A stretch of DNA of 64,000 nucleotides from Ananas comosus (GCF_001540865.1 NC_033632.1:5897629-5961628); one strand, 5' to 3'; shown: positions 13,001 through 24,910, counted from the stretch's first letter. Program-made: numbers and translations. Notes: generated from the sequence alone by a model not told the origin.

Positions 13001-16000
13001 TCTATAGATAATAAATCTGGCATTTCCATTCATAAGAACCTTGCTGCAAAAATTAAACCTGGTAAAAAATGAATTACGATTGTAATAATAAAATTATCAT
13101 AGAGAAGACATTTAGACAAGAAAAAGAGAGGAAATCCTCTCATTTTTTTAAATATTGACATTGACTTCTAACTAATCAATTATTCCGGTCCAGTCCGCTA
13201 TATTAATCTTAATTCCTAAGTGTGGAATCCAAACAATCCAATGAATTACATTTAAAAGTTTTTGTTTCGCATGGAACAAAGAGCCAAAAATAAGAGAGAA
13301 AACTGTATGCAATTTTACTAATTCAGTTTATACAGAAGTAATTATGTCAATGACCACAGTTTCAGGTCATCTCCACAATTCAATCTTAAAAATGCACAAG
13401 CAAAGCTCCACGACCAAGATTATTAAACACTTGGATAGGGTTTACTAAAAGTAGTTAGTGTTAGGTCCCAAAAAATGACCTGATAACTACTAGAGCATTT
13501 AGACAAAGTTTACACTATGTTTGCTAGTGAATGCAATGAACTCAAATGAATTAGATTTGACTTAGAAATGTATAGTTCGGGATGAATTGTGGTTGGTTGA
13601 TTTCATTATCCTCTTTCCTGTTTTACTGTTTGTCGTGTTTAGTTCCATCACAATCAAGAAAGGGGAATTTCAAAAAGGAATTTTCTTATAATTTACAAAT
13701 CACTGAAAATCAAGCACGAAGTTATCAGATTTGTAGCTTAATCAAAATGCACTCAACTCAACAAAATTTAATACCAAAGATGAATTAGTAGGTATCCAAA
13801 CTGTAACGCCCCCAATAGTCCCACATCGGATGGGATACTGATTCCGATCAGTTTATATGAGGCCTATACGCTAGTAATAATAATTGGGCTTAAACATTTT
13901 GGGTTGATGGTTTAGCCCAACGAGTTTCTACTGCTAGCCGTCGGGTCATTGCAATTGGTATCAGAGACGAATACCAGCGGGAAGTGTGAGAACTAAGTGC
14001 TATGCGGGACAAAGTGCTACACCAACGGATTTGGTGGGAGCCACCTCTTGAACCCGGAGGAGCCACCTCTGGAATCTCACATCGCCTGGTAATGGTCCTG
14101 GTCGGTCTGTCTGTGATCTGGTTTGGACCCGACGAGGACGTCAGGGTCTAAACAGGGGAAGTTTGTAACGCCCAAATAGTCCCACATTGGGGGGGAGTTT
14201 GTAACGACCCAATAGTCCCACATCGGGTGAGATACTGATTTCGTTCGGTTTATATGAGGCCTTAACGATCTGACCCGCTAGCAACAATAACTCGTTGGGC
14301 CCAAACCACCGGCCCAAAATGCTTAATCCCAGTTATTATTACTAGCGTGTAGGCCTCATATAAACCGATCGAAATCAGTATCCCACCCGATGTGGTTAGT
14401 AACGCCCCCCATAAGTCCCATATCGGGTGGGATACTGATTTCGATCGGTTTATATGAGACCTGCACGCTAGTAATAATAACTGGGCTTAAGCATTTTGGG
14501 CCGGTGGTTGGGCCCAACGAATTATTGTTGCTAGCGGGTCGGTTCGTTGCAATTGGTATCAGAGATGAATACCAACCAGAAATGTTAGAACTAAAACCGA
14601 GAAGATCTAGTTCGTCGGATGCGAAAATACCAAAAGAGATCCGAGAAAGAGAGAAGAAAAATAAAGCACACAATATTTACGTGGTTCGGCCAACGGCCTA
14701 CGTCCACGGGCGAAGACGGAGGGAGATCTTCATTATAATCAAAGTGGTGTACAAAATATGCCTCTCTCACAAAACCCTAATCCCAAAAAATACACCCATA
14801 TTCCCTCTCTCATCTTCCGCACTAAATCAATAGCAGAAATGGTATATTTATAATAGTGGCTAAATCTTAATACGATTAGGAATACAAACCCACTAAGATT
14901 AGGAATATCTCGATAAATTAGGCATAATCTAAACTTAACTTAATGGGATAATTAAAACAGAATAGGGTTAGAAGACCTTGCGGTACTAGAATTCGAGACA
15001 TATTTAACAATCTCCACCTTGGCTTGAATTCTATGTCTTCTCCACCAAAATCCCAAGAGCTCCTGAAGTGCTACTGCACATGCGAACAAGTTTACGGAAT
15101 ACTTGACCTTGATCGCCTAAAAACTTAATGAGCAAATCCGCGGGATTCTCTGAAGTGCCAATCTTCTCATCTCCAACTACGCCTTTTGCAACCTCTGTTG
15201 CATCAGAACGACAACTTGTCGTAGAGCGAAACTGCTGGAGCGATCAAACTTCTCGATCTCAAATTCGTCGACGTCTTAAACACCCAAACGAACATTCCGG
15301 CTCTAATACCAGTTTGTTAGAACTAAAACCGAGAAGATCTAGTTCGTCGGATGCGAAAATACCAAAAGAGATCCAAGAAAGAGAGAAGAAAAATAAAGCA
15401 CACAATATTTACGTGGTTCGGCCAACGGCCTACGTCCACGGGCGAAGACGGAGCGGAAATCTTCATTATAATCAAAGTGGTGTACAAAATATGTCTCTCT
15501 CACAAAACCCTAATCCCAAAAATACACCCATATTCTCTCTCTCATATTCCACACTAAATCAATAGCAGAAAGGGTATATTTATAATAGTGGTTAAATCCT
15601 AATACGATTAGAAATACAAACCCACTAAGATTAGGAATATCTCGATAAATTAGGCATAATCTAAACTTAACTTAATGGGATAACTAAAACAGAATAGGAT
15701 TAGAAGACCTTGCGGTACTAAAATTCGAAACATATTTAACAATCTACCAGTTTGTTAGAACTAAAACCGAGAAGATCTAGTTCGTCGGATGCGAAAATAC
15801 CAAAAGAGATCCGAGAAAGAGAGAAGAAAAATAAAGCACACAATATTTACGTGGTTCGGCCAACGGCCTACGTCCACGGGCGAAGACGGAGCGGAGATCT
15901 TCATTATAATCAAAGTGGTGTACAAAATATGCCTCTCTCACAAAACCCTAATCCCAAAAATACACCCATATTCCCTCTCTCATCTTCCGCACTAAATCAA

Positions 16001-17381
16001 TAGCAGAAAGGGTATATTTATAATAGGTTAAATCCTAATACAATTAGGAATACAAACCCACTAAGATTAGGAATATCTCAATAAAATTAGGCATAATCTA
16101 AACTTAACTTAATGAGATAATTAAAACAGAATAGGGTTAGAAGACCTTGCGGTACTAGAATTCGAGACATATTTAACAGGAAATGTGAAAGCTAAGTGCT
16201 ATGCGGGACAAAGTGCTACACCAACGGGTTTGGTGAGAGCCACCTCTTGAACCCGTAGGAGCCAGCTCTACCTCTAGAATCTCACATTGCCTGGTAATTC
16301 TGATCCTGATTTGTCTGTCTGTGATCTGGTTTGGACTGATCTGGTTTGAATCCGAAGAGGACGTCAGGGTCTAAACGGAGGGAGTTTGTAACGCCCCCAA
16401 TAAGTCCCAGCCCAATAAGTCCCACATCGGGTAGGATACTGATTTCGATATGTTTATATGCGACCTACACGCTAGCAATAATAATTGGGCTTAAGCATTT
16501 TAGGCCGGTGGTTGGGCCCAACGAGTTATTGCTGCTAGCGAGTCGGGTCGTTGCACAAACAAGGGAGTTAAGTGAAAGTTGAAGTAGAACCGATTTGAGC
16601 GTTGCCAAACAGGGTGTTACTAATTCAGTAATTCCTAACTTTTTTAAAAATAAAAAAAAAAAATCATACCCCGAAAAATAACTATTGAAGTACCTGATCC
16701 ATGGCGAAGTCGAAATAGTGCCCTGCGGGGCGGCCGATGACGGGCTTCCCCTTCTTCATCTGCATCACCTGTGAGGACACCTGGAACCCGGCGTACAGGA
16801 ACCCGATCACGTTCACCGCCACGCAGTACCTGTTTCCCCGATCCAACGGCCCAAAACGCATCATCACGACCAGATCAAACGCGATCGGATCATCACACAC
16901 ATCCGATCTCGACGCCCCCAAAAACCCTAGATGGAGAGGGAGAGGGAGAGGGAGAGAGAGAGTGCGCGCGCGCGGGCGTACCGGAATTGGCTGTAGTTGC
17001 TGTAGGAGTCGAGGGCCCAGCCCTTGCGCCGGTCGGCGGCGAGGACGGAGAAGGCCAAGAGGCAGAGGAGCGCCGCCGCCGCGCGAGCCGCAACCGCCCC
17101 CGCGACTGCGACTGCGACTGCGGGTGCTCCTCCTCTCCGCCGCGGCCACCGGTCCACGCGTACCAGCCGCCGCCGTCGGCGGCTAGCTGCTGCGGCGGCG
17201 GCGGCGGGTCGTGGCGCGCGGCGCGGAGCACGATCGCCTCCGCCGCGGGGTGCGGCGGAGGAGAGGTCGGGGTGGTGTGGTTCGGCGTCGGCGTCGGCGT
17301 CGGCGGCGGAGGAAGCGCGGGGAGGGGGAGCTCTTCCTCCGGGAGCGGCGATCGGAGGGGGGAGCTCATGAGCTCCGCCAT
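8692..17381 (-). CDS. CASP-like membrane protein, subfamily 4A type (three exons)
   Basis: Exons on the minus strand are 17381-16982, 16829-16694 and 8883-8692 (stop TAG). Junctions are TTCCG|gtacgc, aaacag|GTACTGC, GATCAG|gtactt and tttgcag|GTTTTGG, and phases agree. The protein has a Pro-rich N-terminus, TM1 ([15 protein letters not shown]) followed by [21 protein letters not shown]2 ([14 protein letters not shown]), TM3 ([20 protein letters not shown]) and TM4 ([20 protein letters not shown]). This four-helix pattern, with Arg before TM1 and Asp in TM3, is the CASP/CASPL (former UPF0497, MARVEL-like) family. These are plasma-membrane proteins related to Casparian-strip scaffolds. The summed exons are 728 bases, one short of a multiple of three: the ATG frame ([12 protein letters not shown]) does not run into TM1. 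A missing base between about 17157 and 17090, perhaps in the C run at 17097-17101, would explain it. Intron 2 is 7.8 kb. Confidence 0.85.
8884..13796. other. Left part of CASP-like intron 2
   Basis: This AT-rich intronic DNA lies between the exon 3 acceptor (8884) and the compound TRIM at 13797. Open frames here, for example 115 codons at 10935-11282, match no recognisable family and have intron-like composition. No conserved gene or RNA was seen. Confidence 0.6.
10016..10049. repeat. (AAT)n microsatellite
   Basis: About eleven uninterrupted AAT units lie in intron 2 of the CASP-like gene. Confidence 0.9.
14200..14398. repeat. Palindromic LTR arrangement within the compound TRIM
   Basis: The first 60 or so bases of a TRIM LTR (TGTAACGACCCAATAGTCCC at 14200) run directly into an inverted LTR segment (about 14266-14397) ending ...cccacccgatgtgg. 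A further direct LTR begins at 14399. A truncated 36-base LTR start also sits at 14164-14199. The result is a head-to-head fold-back flanked by direct copies, consistent with template switching or recombination. Confidence 0.75.
14583..16178 (-). mobile_element. Miniature copia-type element with three LTRs, nested in the TRIM
   Basis: Three near-identical LTRs of about 427 bases (14583-15009, 15315-15741, 15753-16178) start TGTTAGAACT and end ATTTAACA on the plus strand. Transcription sense is minus: the primer-binding site TGGTATTAGAGCC is the complement of 15299-15311, next to the middle LTR, and the purine tract aaggtggagat is the complement of 15010-15020. The interior between the first two LTRs is only about 305 bases and non-coding. 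Between the second and third LTR only 11 bases remain (atctaccagtt), which join the two interior ends. Flanks are AGAAA (14578) and GGAAA (16179), matching in four of five bases. Each LTR contains an 80-odd-codon open stretch that is just repeat sequence. Confidence 0.85.
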
Positions 17382-17957
17382 TAGAGATGCGGGAGACGAA
17401 GTGGAAGTGAAACTAATCTTTCCTTTTCTTCATTATTGATATTGCATATAACCGCGCTTTTTCCTGCGGAGAACTTTTTCTTTTTTTTGATTTGTAAATA
17501 TATACTTTGAAAAATTTTAGTTTGTTCATGTATATATCCCGTTTGATTCACTTTAATTTTTTTAATAGTGAGTACATAGAATAATTATTTTATAATTATA
17601 AATTTGTTCATATAAAAAATTTTTTTTCTTTCTCTTTTTGTCCCTATCTTTGTCGCGGCACATATAGCGTATCTTATTTTTCTTACGAAAATCTTGCCTT
17701 CCGTCGTTGTAAGTCTCGCCATTATCATACATAAAAAAAAGAGAGATAGAAAAGTAACACTGCTCAACATAGAAATAGAAATTATATATATAGAAAAAAA
17801 AAATATCATTTTATCGCTCAACTAACTGCTCAGTTAACCGTGGTTAGTTTTTTTTAACTCATGGTTATCAAATTTTGAGAACAGAAAAATATATTTGCGG
17901 ACATAAGGATTTTTGAAGAATAAATTTGATAACTTAAGTTGTTTAGAGTTTTATTTA

Positions 17958-18429
17958 GGGAAAACTTCAAAAAACCCACTTGTGGTTTCAATTTTTTTCA
18001 CTTTAGTAACTTGTGGTTTAAAATATATCAAGTTAGTACCCTGTAGTTTCTTATGTTATCACTTTAGTACCCTGTGGTTTAAAGTGTATCAAGTTAGTAC
18101 CCTGTGGTTTTACACTTTATCACTTTAGTACCCTGTGGTTTTAATTTTGTATCAAGTTAGTACCCTGTGATTTTTTGGTTTTAATTTTGTATCAAGTTAA
18201 TACCTTGTGATTTTTTAAATCGCAGGGTACTAAAGTGATAAAGTGTGAAACCACAGGGTACTAAAGTGATAAAGTGCAAAACCGCAAGATACTAACTTGA
18301 TACACTTTAAACCACAGGGTACTAAAGTGATAAAGTGGGAAACCACAGGGTACTAACTTGATACATTTTAAACCACATGGTACTAAAATAAAAAATGTGA
18401 AACCACAGGGGGGTTTTTGAAGTTTTTCC
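17958..18429. mobile_element. Mutator-type fold-back MITE upstream of the CASP-like gene
   Basis: The 472-base element is bounded by inverted ends GGGAAAACTTCAAAAAACCC and GGAAAAACTTCAAAAACCCC. An exact nine-base target duplication TTTTATTTA lies at 17949-17957 and 18430-18438; nine bases is the Mutator signature. The interior is tandem, roughly 20-35-base units of 'cactttagtaccctgtggtt' and then the same units inverted, so the whole element can fold into a long hairpin. It starts about 580 bases upstream of the CASP-like ATG. No coding capacity. Confidence 0.88.
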
Positions 18430-18438
18430 TTTTATTTA

Positions 18439-19328
18439 TTATTTCATATCTTTAAAAGGAGCCACGTGCAATTATCCCTTTGCTTTATTCTACTAATACT
18501 TTGTCGGCAATAGTCACCTGAAAATTGTTGCTTGCACCGGATCTGCCATGTCATCACAGGACCAAGCTTAAAAAAGAAAAAAGAAGGGACAATTGATTAT
18601 GTACTTGAAAAGTTCTCGACAATTACCCCTCTTACAAAGCTAAAGCTAGTATTAAAAATATCTTTTTTACATTCCAAGTTATTTCAAATATAATTTTAGA
18701 GTTAAATTCTGTTAGTAAACGATTAGCAATAATTGTTATCTCTGTAAAATTACTATTTTGCCCTTTTTAATATACCCTTCGACCATTACCAATTTTTCTT
18801 ATTTGCCTTTCAGTTAGGGATAAAAGAAGTATTTTGATTTTTACTCTTTTCAAATATATTTTTCTATTATCACCAACTTAGGGAGAAAAGGTATTTTGAT
18901 TTTTTTTTTTAACTCTATTAAATATTTAACTCACGTTTAGCCCGAGATAACTTAATGGCAGTAACTACAGGAGTATTTTTGAACAACGGAGGAATATATT
19001 AGGGATATATTGAAAGAGCAATGTTATAGATACACCCTAGAGTAAGGTGTATATCTTACACCCACTCCATCCTAAGATCATTCTTATCATATCAATTTTG
19101 TTAAATTTTATTCAAAATCAATTCGATTTTTATCAACTCTAGGATTGCTAGTGTAAAATGTACACCTCTTTTTGGGTATCCAAGAAGTATTTTTTTAAAA
19201 AAATATATTGTCAAAACCGACCAAACAATCCGAAATTTCTTGTGTGCGATACTTTAACACTTGATAAATAAAAAAAAAATTAAAATGTTCAATCAGTAAA
19301 GTATTAAAATTTGAAATGTTTCACTTTT
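18439..19328. other. Intergenic AT-rich DNA
   Basis: Two loosely similar stretches (around 18720 and 18830, 'ttattttgatttttact' type) and a possible small MITE at about 19020-19170, with inverted ends tataga-tacaccct and gtacacctc, are present. The latter is weak. No gene seen. Confidence 0.35.
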
Positions 19329-20309
19329 GGCCAATTTGCATAAAAAATCCACTTATTTTGGGCTTTTGCAAAACCGGGCCAACTTTTTCGTTTTTGCAGA
19401 TTCGGTCCGCTTTTCCGCCGCCTGACTAAAATGCCCCTTGTATACAAAAGGCCCCCGCATATTCCTCGACATACGTATACTACCCTACCGTACGATCCTG
19501 GCCGGCATTAAATGCGCCCCTTGCGCTTTACGCAACCTCGCTCTTTTTCGGAACCCGGGACCACATCCGTCTCGCTATTCGCCGGCCCCGCTGTTTGCTG
19601 TTCGGCTTTAAGACTTTAATAAAATTTTTGAAGATAAATGACAAAAACTGCATGCCCCACAAGAGGGATAATAGTGCAACACGAAGGAGCAACGCCAGGA
19701 GAAATGGTGCAGCCGTCCTTCTAACAGTGCATCCCTAGACTCGCGCTAGTGCAACCTCTCCATAACCAGTCAAAATTTTACTTTCTTTACTTCTTAATAT
19801 AATCTGAAGTTAAAAGTGCAAATGAACGGCGTCCCCCCTAAATGCAGGCAAAGCGTCGGCAGCGCAGGACGGTCGGCGGCGGGGCAGGACAGTAGGCGGT
19901 CGGTCGGGAGTTGAAATCGTGCAACGACCCTTCTAACAATGCACTACTAGACTCGCTCCAGTACAAACTCTCCATAACCAGTCAAAATTTTTCTTCCTTT
20001 AATTTTTAATATAATCTGAAGCTAATAGTTCAAATGAACGGCGCCCCCGCCAAATGCAGGCGAAGCGAAGTGGTTCCACGGCGGCGGGGCATGACGGCCG
20101 GCGGCCGTGATGGGGTTCGAGATGTGCGAGGTAACTGCTAAACGATTGAAGAAGATAAGGTTCGGCGGGGCACGAAGGTCGGCGCCGGGGCAGCACCGTC
20201 GCCGGCGGGTCCGGAGTTCGAGAGGTGCGACATAACTGCTAAACGATTTAAAAAGATAATTGTGTAAAGTTTCTCATAAAAGCTCCCGCCTTCTTTCAAC
20301 AGTATAATA

Positions 20310-20760
20310 AGTGCATAGTTAAACGCGAATAATAGTGCAAGATAGTGATAATAATAAAACAATAATTTATAAAAGAGTGCAACGAAGCTTGTAAGAATGC
20401 AATCCGGAGTTATTAACAGTGCAATGGATTTCAAAAAGAGTGCAACAAGGCTTGTAAGTGTGCAATACGGTAGTAATACTAATGCAACATTAAACGCAAA
20501 TAATAGTGCAACGCAACGTGGGGTAAAAGAGTGAACGTAAGTTTGCAAGTGCTCAATGCGTTCGTAATTATAGTGCAAGTGCAATCGTTTGAAGGAAATG
20601 GTGCAATGATTATTCTAGCAGTGTAAATATCGACTGTCCATTGGTGATAACGTGATATTAAGAGTAAAAGAAGACTAAGTGGTGCACTTTTTTGATCAAA
20701 ATAGTGCAAGATTCTTTAATAAAAACAGTGCTACATTGTTTGAAAAATAGTGTAACAAAT
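20310..20760 (+). repeat. AGTGCAA motif array, forward orientation
   Basis: The heptamer AGTGCAA or a one-base variant recurs roughly every 25-40 bases, often as atagtgcaac or gagtgcaac, separated by unlike AT-rich spacers. It is not a simple tandem repeat, because the spacers differ. Similar arrays occur at 580-730, 1660-1930, 22560-22910, 23140-23620 and 31880-32095. Clustered short motifs near transposon ends often serve as transposase-binding sites, but that role is inference here. Confidence 0.7.
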
Positions 20761-21312
20761 TCGCAAGTAGTCCATTAACCTGGGATGAAATATTACTTTT
20801 TTTTTATGCAAATTACACGATTTTATAATACTTTGTAACATATAAAGAGAACTTGCATACAATACAACGTTCTATTACATAAATACAGAACCAACTTGTA
20901 CAAATAATTATATAACAAAAGTATGGAACCATATAAGCTAGTCTGCAATTCCACGCGCACGAAGCCGACGCAAACAGGTATAGGCAGCCAGGGGAGAGTG
21001 CCGTAGGAGACTACGAGGAGGAGGTCGCTAGGAAGGGTACGAACCAGTAACGAGGCGTTAACATCGACTCACATTATCTGGAATGCTTTATTTGCCATGA
21101 ACCTGGCAGCTCGTGGTAAATAAAGCCCTCTAGATAGTGCGAATCAATCTTAACCCCTCGTTGTGGTGTCGCCGTCGGCGGCTATCGCATCTCAGCTGCC
21201 ACAGCGACTGGAAATACGAAGAGACTTCTCCTACTCAGGCGCTACGCTACCGCTTGCGGGGAACACCGTTGTCAACTTCCGTAATGGTGTAAAAGAGTAA
21301 TAATAGTGTAAC

Positions 21313-21774
21313 TTACGAGCCAACTATTTCAAAATTTGTTGGCTGAGAAATAGATGTAGATGCATCCCCGGAACGGCTGTTAATCAACAGCTCCAGCCGT
21401 TCATCTGTAAGCACTTCATCTATATCATCGGGATCACATGTAGGAACATTTCTCTCGACTAAGTTACTCACAGCATAAAGCTCCATCAGATACGCGTGGA
21501 TTTTATAGAGTCTCCATATGTTTCGGACATCATCGTCATCAACAATGTCGATGAGTTTGCTGAGTTCCCCACTATAGCAAAGTTTTATTTCGATCTTGCA
21601 GTATTCCGGTGAAGTGTTCATGTACTGGAAGAACACTGCTCGCAGGGAATTAAAAGTATCCTCTTACCTGATGAAAGCGAGCCAGCAGGATCCTCCTACA
21701 TAGTTGACAATGTCTCCTTCCTCCTTAAAGAACCCATTAAAATGGCAATGCACTGAAATTTCAGCGTTATCCAT
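21313..21774 (-). pseudogene. mudrA-type N-terminal fragment
   Basis: A first open piece from ATG at 21774 reads MDNAEISVHCHFNGFF...NYVGGSCW up to a donor-like CAG|gtaaga at 21667. A second open piece (about 21636 to 21313) reads KIEIKLCYSGELSKLIDIV, then DDDDVRNIWRLYKIHAYLME and LYAVSNLV before a Ser-rich tail and stop. This resembles the PB1-like N-terminal region of plant MULE transposases, where an acidic DDVR segment is followed by 'elyV'. The two pieces do not join in frame at an obvious acceptor. No MuDR or DDE domain follows, so it is a fragment. Confidence 0.5.
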
Positions 21775-24700
21775 AACTTGTAAGAGTTGGAAACAAGAAA
21801 TTAGCCGAAAGTAGTTCAAAACCACTCTTTCATCAATATATAATCCAGTTAACGTGCATGAGTTGTTAAGTTATGCATGAGGCGGGAAAAGGTAGATCCG
21901 TTCCCGCCATAATTTATTTCCAACCCGTCGACATACAACGTTGGGATAGCTTTCAATCATCGGCTGATGATAATAAAACGGCGTAACTCTTGCACCATTT
22001 TGGACGATTCGGCAATGCTTGCGATTATATTGCACTAATTTTGACTAGTGTTACACTATTATGTTATCCATTGCAACGATATTTCAAATTCTTGTTCTGT
22101 ATTCTGTTTCGGTAATAGTGCCATTTTCAACTGTACCTTAACAAGATATATCGTCAGCGACATCATTAAGATTACGTTCTGTCATCAAGATACGTGCAGC
22201 TGCACTTCCAAATATTATATAACCTAACAGCAAACGCTGACTCTAGCGAATAGAATATCGTGGCCCGAAAACTGCGTTTCCCGCGCAGGCTGCTTTTAAG
22301 GCTCTTTAATGCCTCTATAAGAAACTTGTAGTTGAGGTCAGGCGAAGTGACACCGGCGTGCATAACGAGGAAGTGAAAGCTGGTCTGGAAACGTATTTTT
22401 TTTTTTTCAAAATATGGGATAATCAGATGCACTCGCGTAATACGGAGGTTAAGGCAACACCGCAGTTGGTGTTCATCGTTACACCACTTAAATGTTCTTT
22501 AACTATTCATATAATGAAAAACGATTGGAGAGAAAAATTTACACTGCCAAATGATTCGTTGCTTCATTTTCTTCAAACCATTGCGCTATTATTTTTACGT
22601 ATTGCACTCTTACAAGCGTCGTTACATTCTTTTACACCTAGTTCCACTATTAGCGGCCTAAATGTTGCACAATTGTTATAGTGTTCAAAGAATGATGTAT
22701 TCATTTTAAAGAAATGTCACAATATTATCTTCTTTAATCATTCTGTCGTTGCACGATTTCTTCAGGTGAGGGTCCAAATTACAGGCGAATTCTCTCATTG
22801 CTTCGGTGGAGATTGCACTGGTGCGAGCCTAGTGATGCACTGTTAGAAAAGAAGTTGCATCATTTAACCTGGCATTGCTTTTTTTCGTTGCACTATTATC
22901 CCTGTTGCGGGCCGCGCAGTTCTTGTTTTAGCTTTAGATATTTAAATTAAATCCGAACAGCAAACAGCGGGGCTGGCGAATAGCGGTACGGATGTTGTCC
23001 GGATTCCGAAACAGAGCGCTGTTGCGTGAAGCGCATGGGCCGCATTTAATTCCCGGGAAGGAATGTTTAGGGGATTTTCTCCTCGGGAAGGGAAACACAA
23101 TATTCTATGCTATTCGGCAGATCCATTGTTTGAAAATGGAAAGAAATAGTGTAACAGCTCTAAACACTGCACCAATTTCTACTAACCATTGCACTATTAT
23201 GTCTATTGCATTGCACCCTTACAATCTTAGTTGGAGTCATTTACCCCACGTTGCACTATTTGGGTTTAGATACAGAGAAATATTTCATCGCAGCTTACAC
23301 TGTTACCTCATTTGTTGCACTAATGCAAAGTTACAATTAACTGTTTTAGGAATGTTACACTATTGTAGTATCATTTCCATCAATAATCAATTCACCGATT
23401 GCATAGTCTTCCCAATCTCAGACAACAGCCTCATGGCACTCTTTTGCGCTTCTTAACGAACTCATGGCACTCTTTTGATAATAGTTACACAACTTAAAGA
23501 CATCATTAATATAAATTTAAAGTATGAACTATTGGTAAGAATGTATACACTGCTTAACGATTCGTTGCACTATTTCCTCAAAGCATTGCACTATTAATAT
23601 AGTAACAAATTATACATTGTCTTTGACGAAAATGTAACATATAATACACGTTTGCCATACAATATGATGTTCACTACATCCACTGTAACAATCGCATGAA
23701 AATAAATATTGAACAAAAGTCGGCTTTCATTTTATAAAAGTACAGAATCATCATCAAAGCTAGCAGGCAAATCAACGCGCACTGAACCGACGTCACTGTT
23801 TGTCCAACAGGTATAGCTGGTGGGATAAAGAGCAAAAGATGATGAAAGAGATGATTGCCTAGATCATTTGCGACGAGCAGCCCTTCTTTGCCATTTTGGC
23901 ACTACAATGTTCGAAAGAGACAGTATAATGAGAAAAATATTACAATCGATCGATAACAATAAAGATCTGCAGAATTTAAGAACCTGATAGAGAAGTGGCT
24001 CGTCGCAAATAAAGCACAATACTCCAGATAGTACGATTCAATCTTAACGCCTCGTTGCTGGATGGTACACTTACGACCCAGTCGTCTCGTCGTCGAGGTC
24101 TCCTGCGAATCTCTCCCCTCGTCTCGTGTACCTCCATCATCGCCGTTTCTTCGTCGCCGGTTGTCCAAGTCCCTAGAGAGTTCTTTTTATATGTAGTAAT
24201 GCAACTAGCAATGCATCTGAAGAACCGTTTTATAGAAAACGAAAAGGCGGTTGAAGAGACGCTACCGGACGACTGGAAGGTTGCGTAACCATTTAGGTCA
24301 CTGCCTATTAATGCGCGCGAATTTTGAACTTTCTTCGGGAACGGAAAGTAGCTATTACTCACCTCAAGTAGCTAATACTATCTTAAAACACCTCACTACC
24401 TTCTTTAAGCGTATAATAATAGTGCAATGTTATGCGCCATTAATAGTCCAACGTGCGGTAAAAGAGTGCAAGAAAGCTTCTTAGCGTCCAATACTGTCCC
24501 AATATTAGAGTAACATTCGTCGTAAGAGTGCAATGCATTACAATCAGTGTTACATAAAGAGCGGAATAGTTGGTGGAACATGTTGCACGGTTTGTATAAT
24601 TTTTGCCTCACATTAATGCAGTAGCGAGTGATTAAGCAGTGTAAAATTCTCTCCATATTCGGTGATTACATATAATTATTAGTAAAACAAGTACGAAAAA

Positions 24701-24882
24701 TACGAAAAATTGAACAACGCTGAATAAAAGAGTGTAAGTACTATGTTTTTAATAGTGCAATACGCTAATAACTGTGCAACGCCTTTTCGGGAAATGAATC
24801 TGTAAAACGCATATTTAAACTAAACGAAAATACGTTTGAATAGTCGCCTTATCTTCCCGAGGCAGCTTCGATATACACGCCG

Positions 24883-24910
24883 GTGTCTCTTCGCCTCAGC
24901 GAAGAGACAC
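24883..24910. repeat. Perfect 12-base-pair hairpin
   Basis: gtgtctcttcgc, loop ctca, then gcgaagagacac: a perfect stem with a four-base loop inside element 2. The bases are not followed by a T run. Possibly a relic of an inverted duplication. Confidence 0.7.

Larger units (their letters stand above)
13797..16560 (+). mobile_element. Compound TRIM retrotransposon with one target duplication
   Basis: The first LTR (13802-13953, TGTAACGCC...TTGCA) is followed by a primer-binding site TGGTATCAGAGA (13956-13967), one base from the initiator-Met tRNA site. A non-coding interior of about 200 bases and a purine-rich tract (acaggggaag) follow. The middle holds a rearranged LTR region (14164-14551), then a second primer site (14554) and interior. 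The last LTR is 16387-16555. The five-base target duplication CAAAC is exact at 13797-13801 and 16556-16560, so the whole structure is bounded as one insertion. It codes for nothing and would need enzymes from elsewhere. It lies in intron 2 of the CASP-like gene and is interrupted by a miniature copia element. Confidence 0.85.

Noticed and set aside
14390..16003. Repeated frames with [19 protein letters not shown]
   Set aside because: They are translations of the three copia LTRs read on the non-sense strand; repeated because the LTR is repeated, not because of selection.
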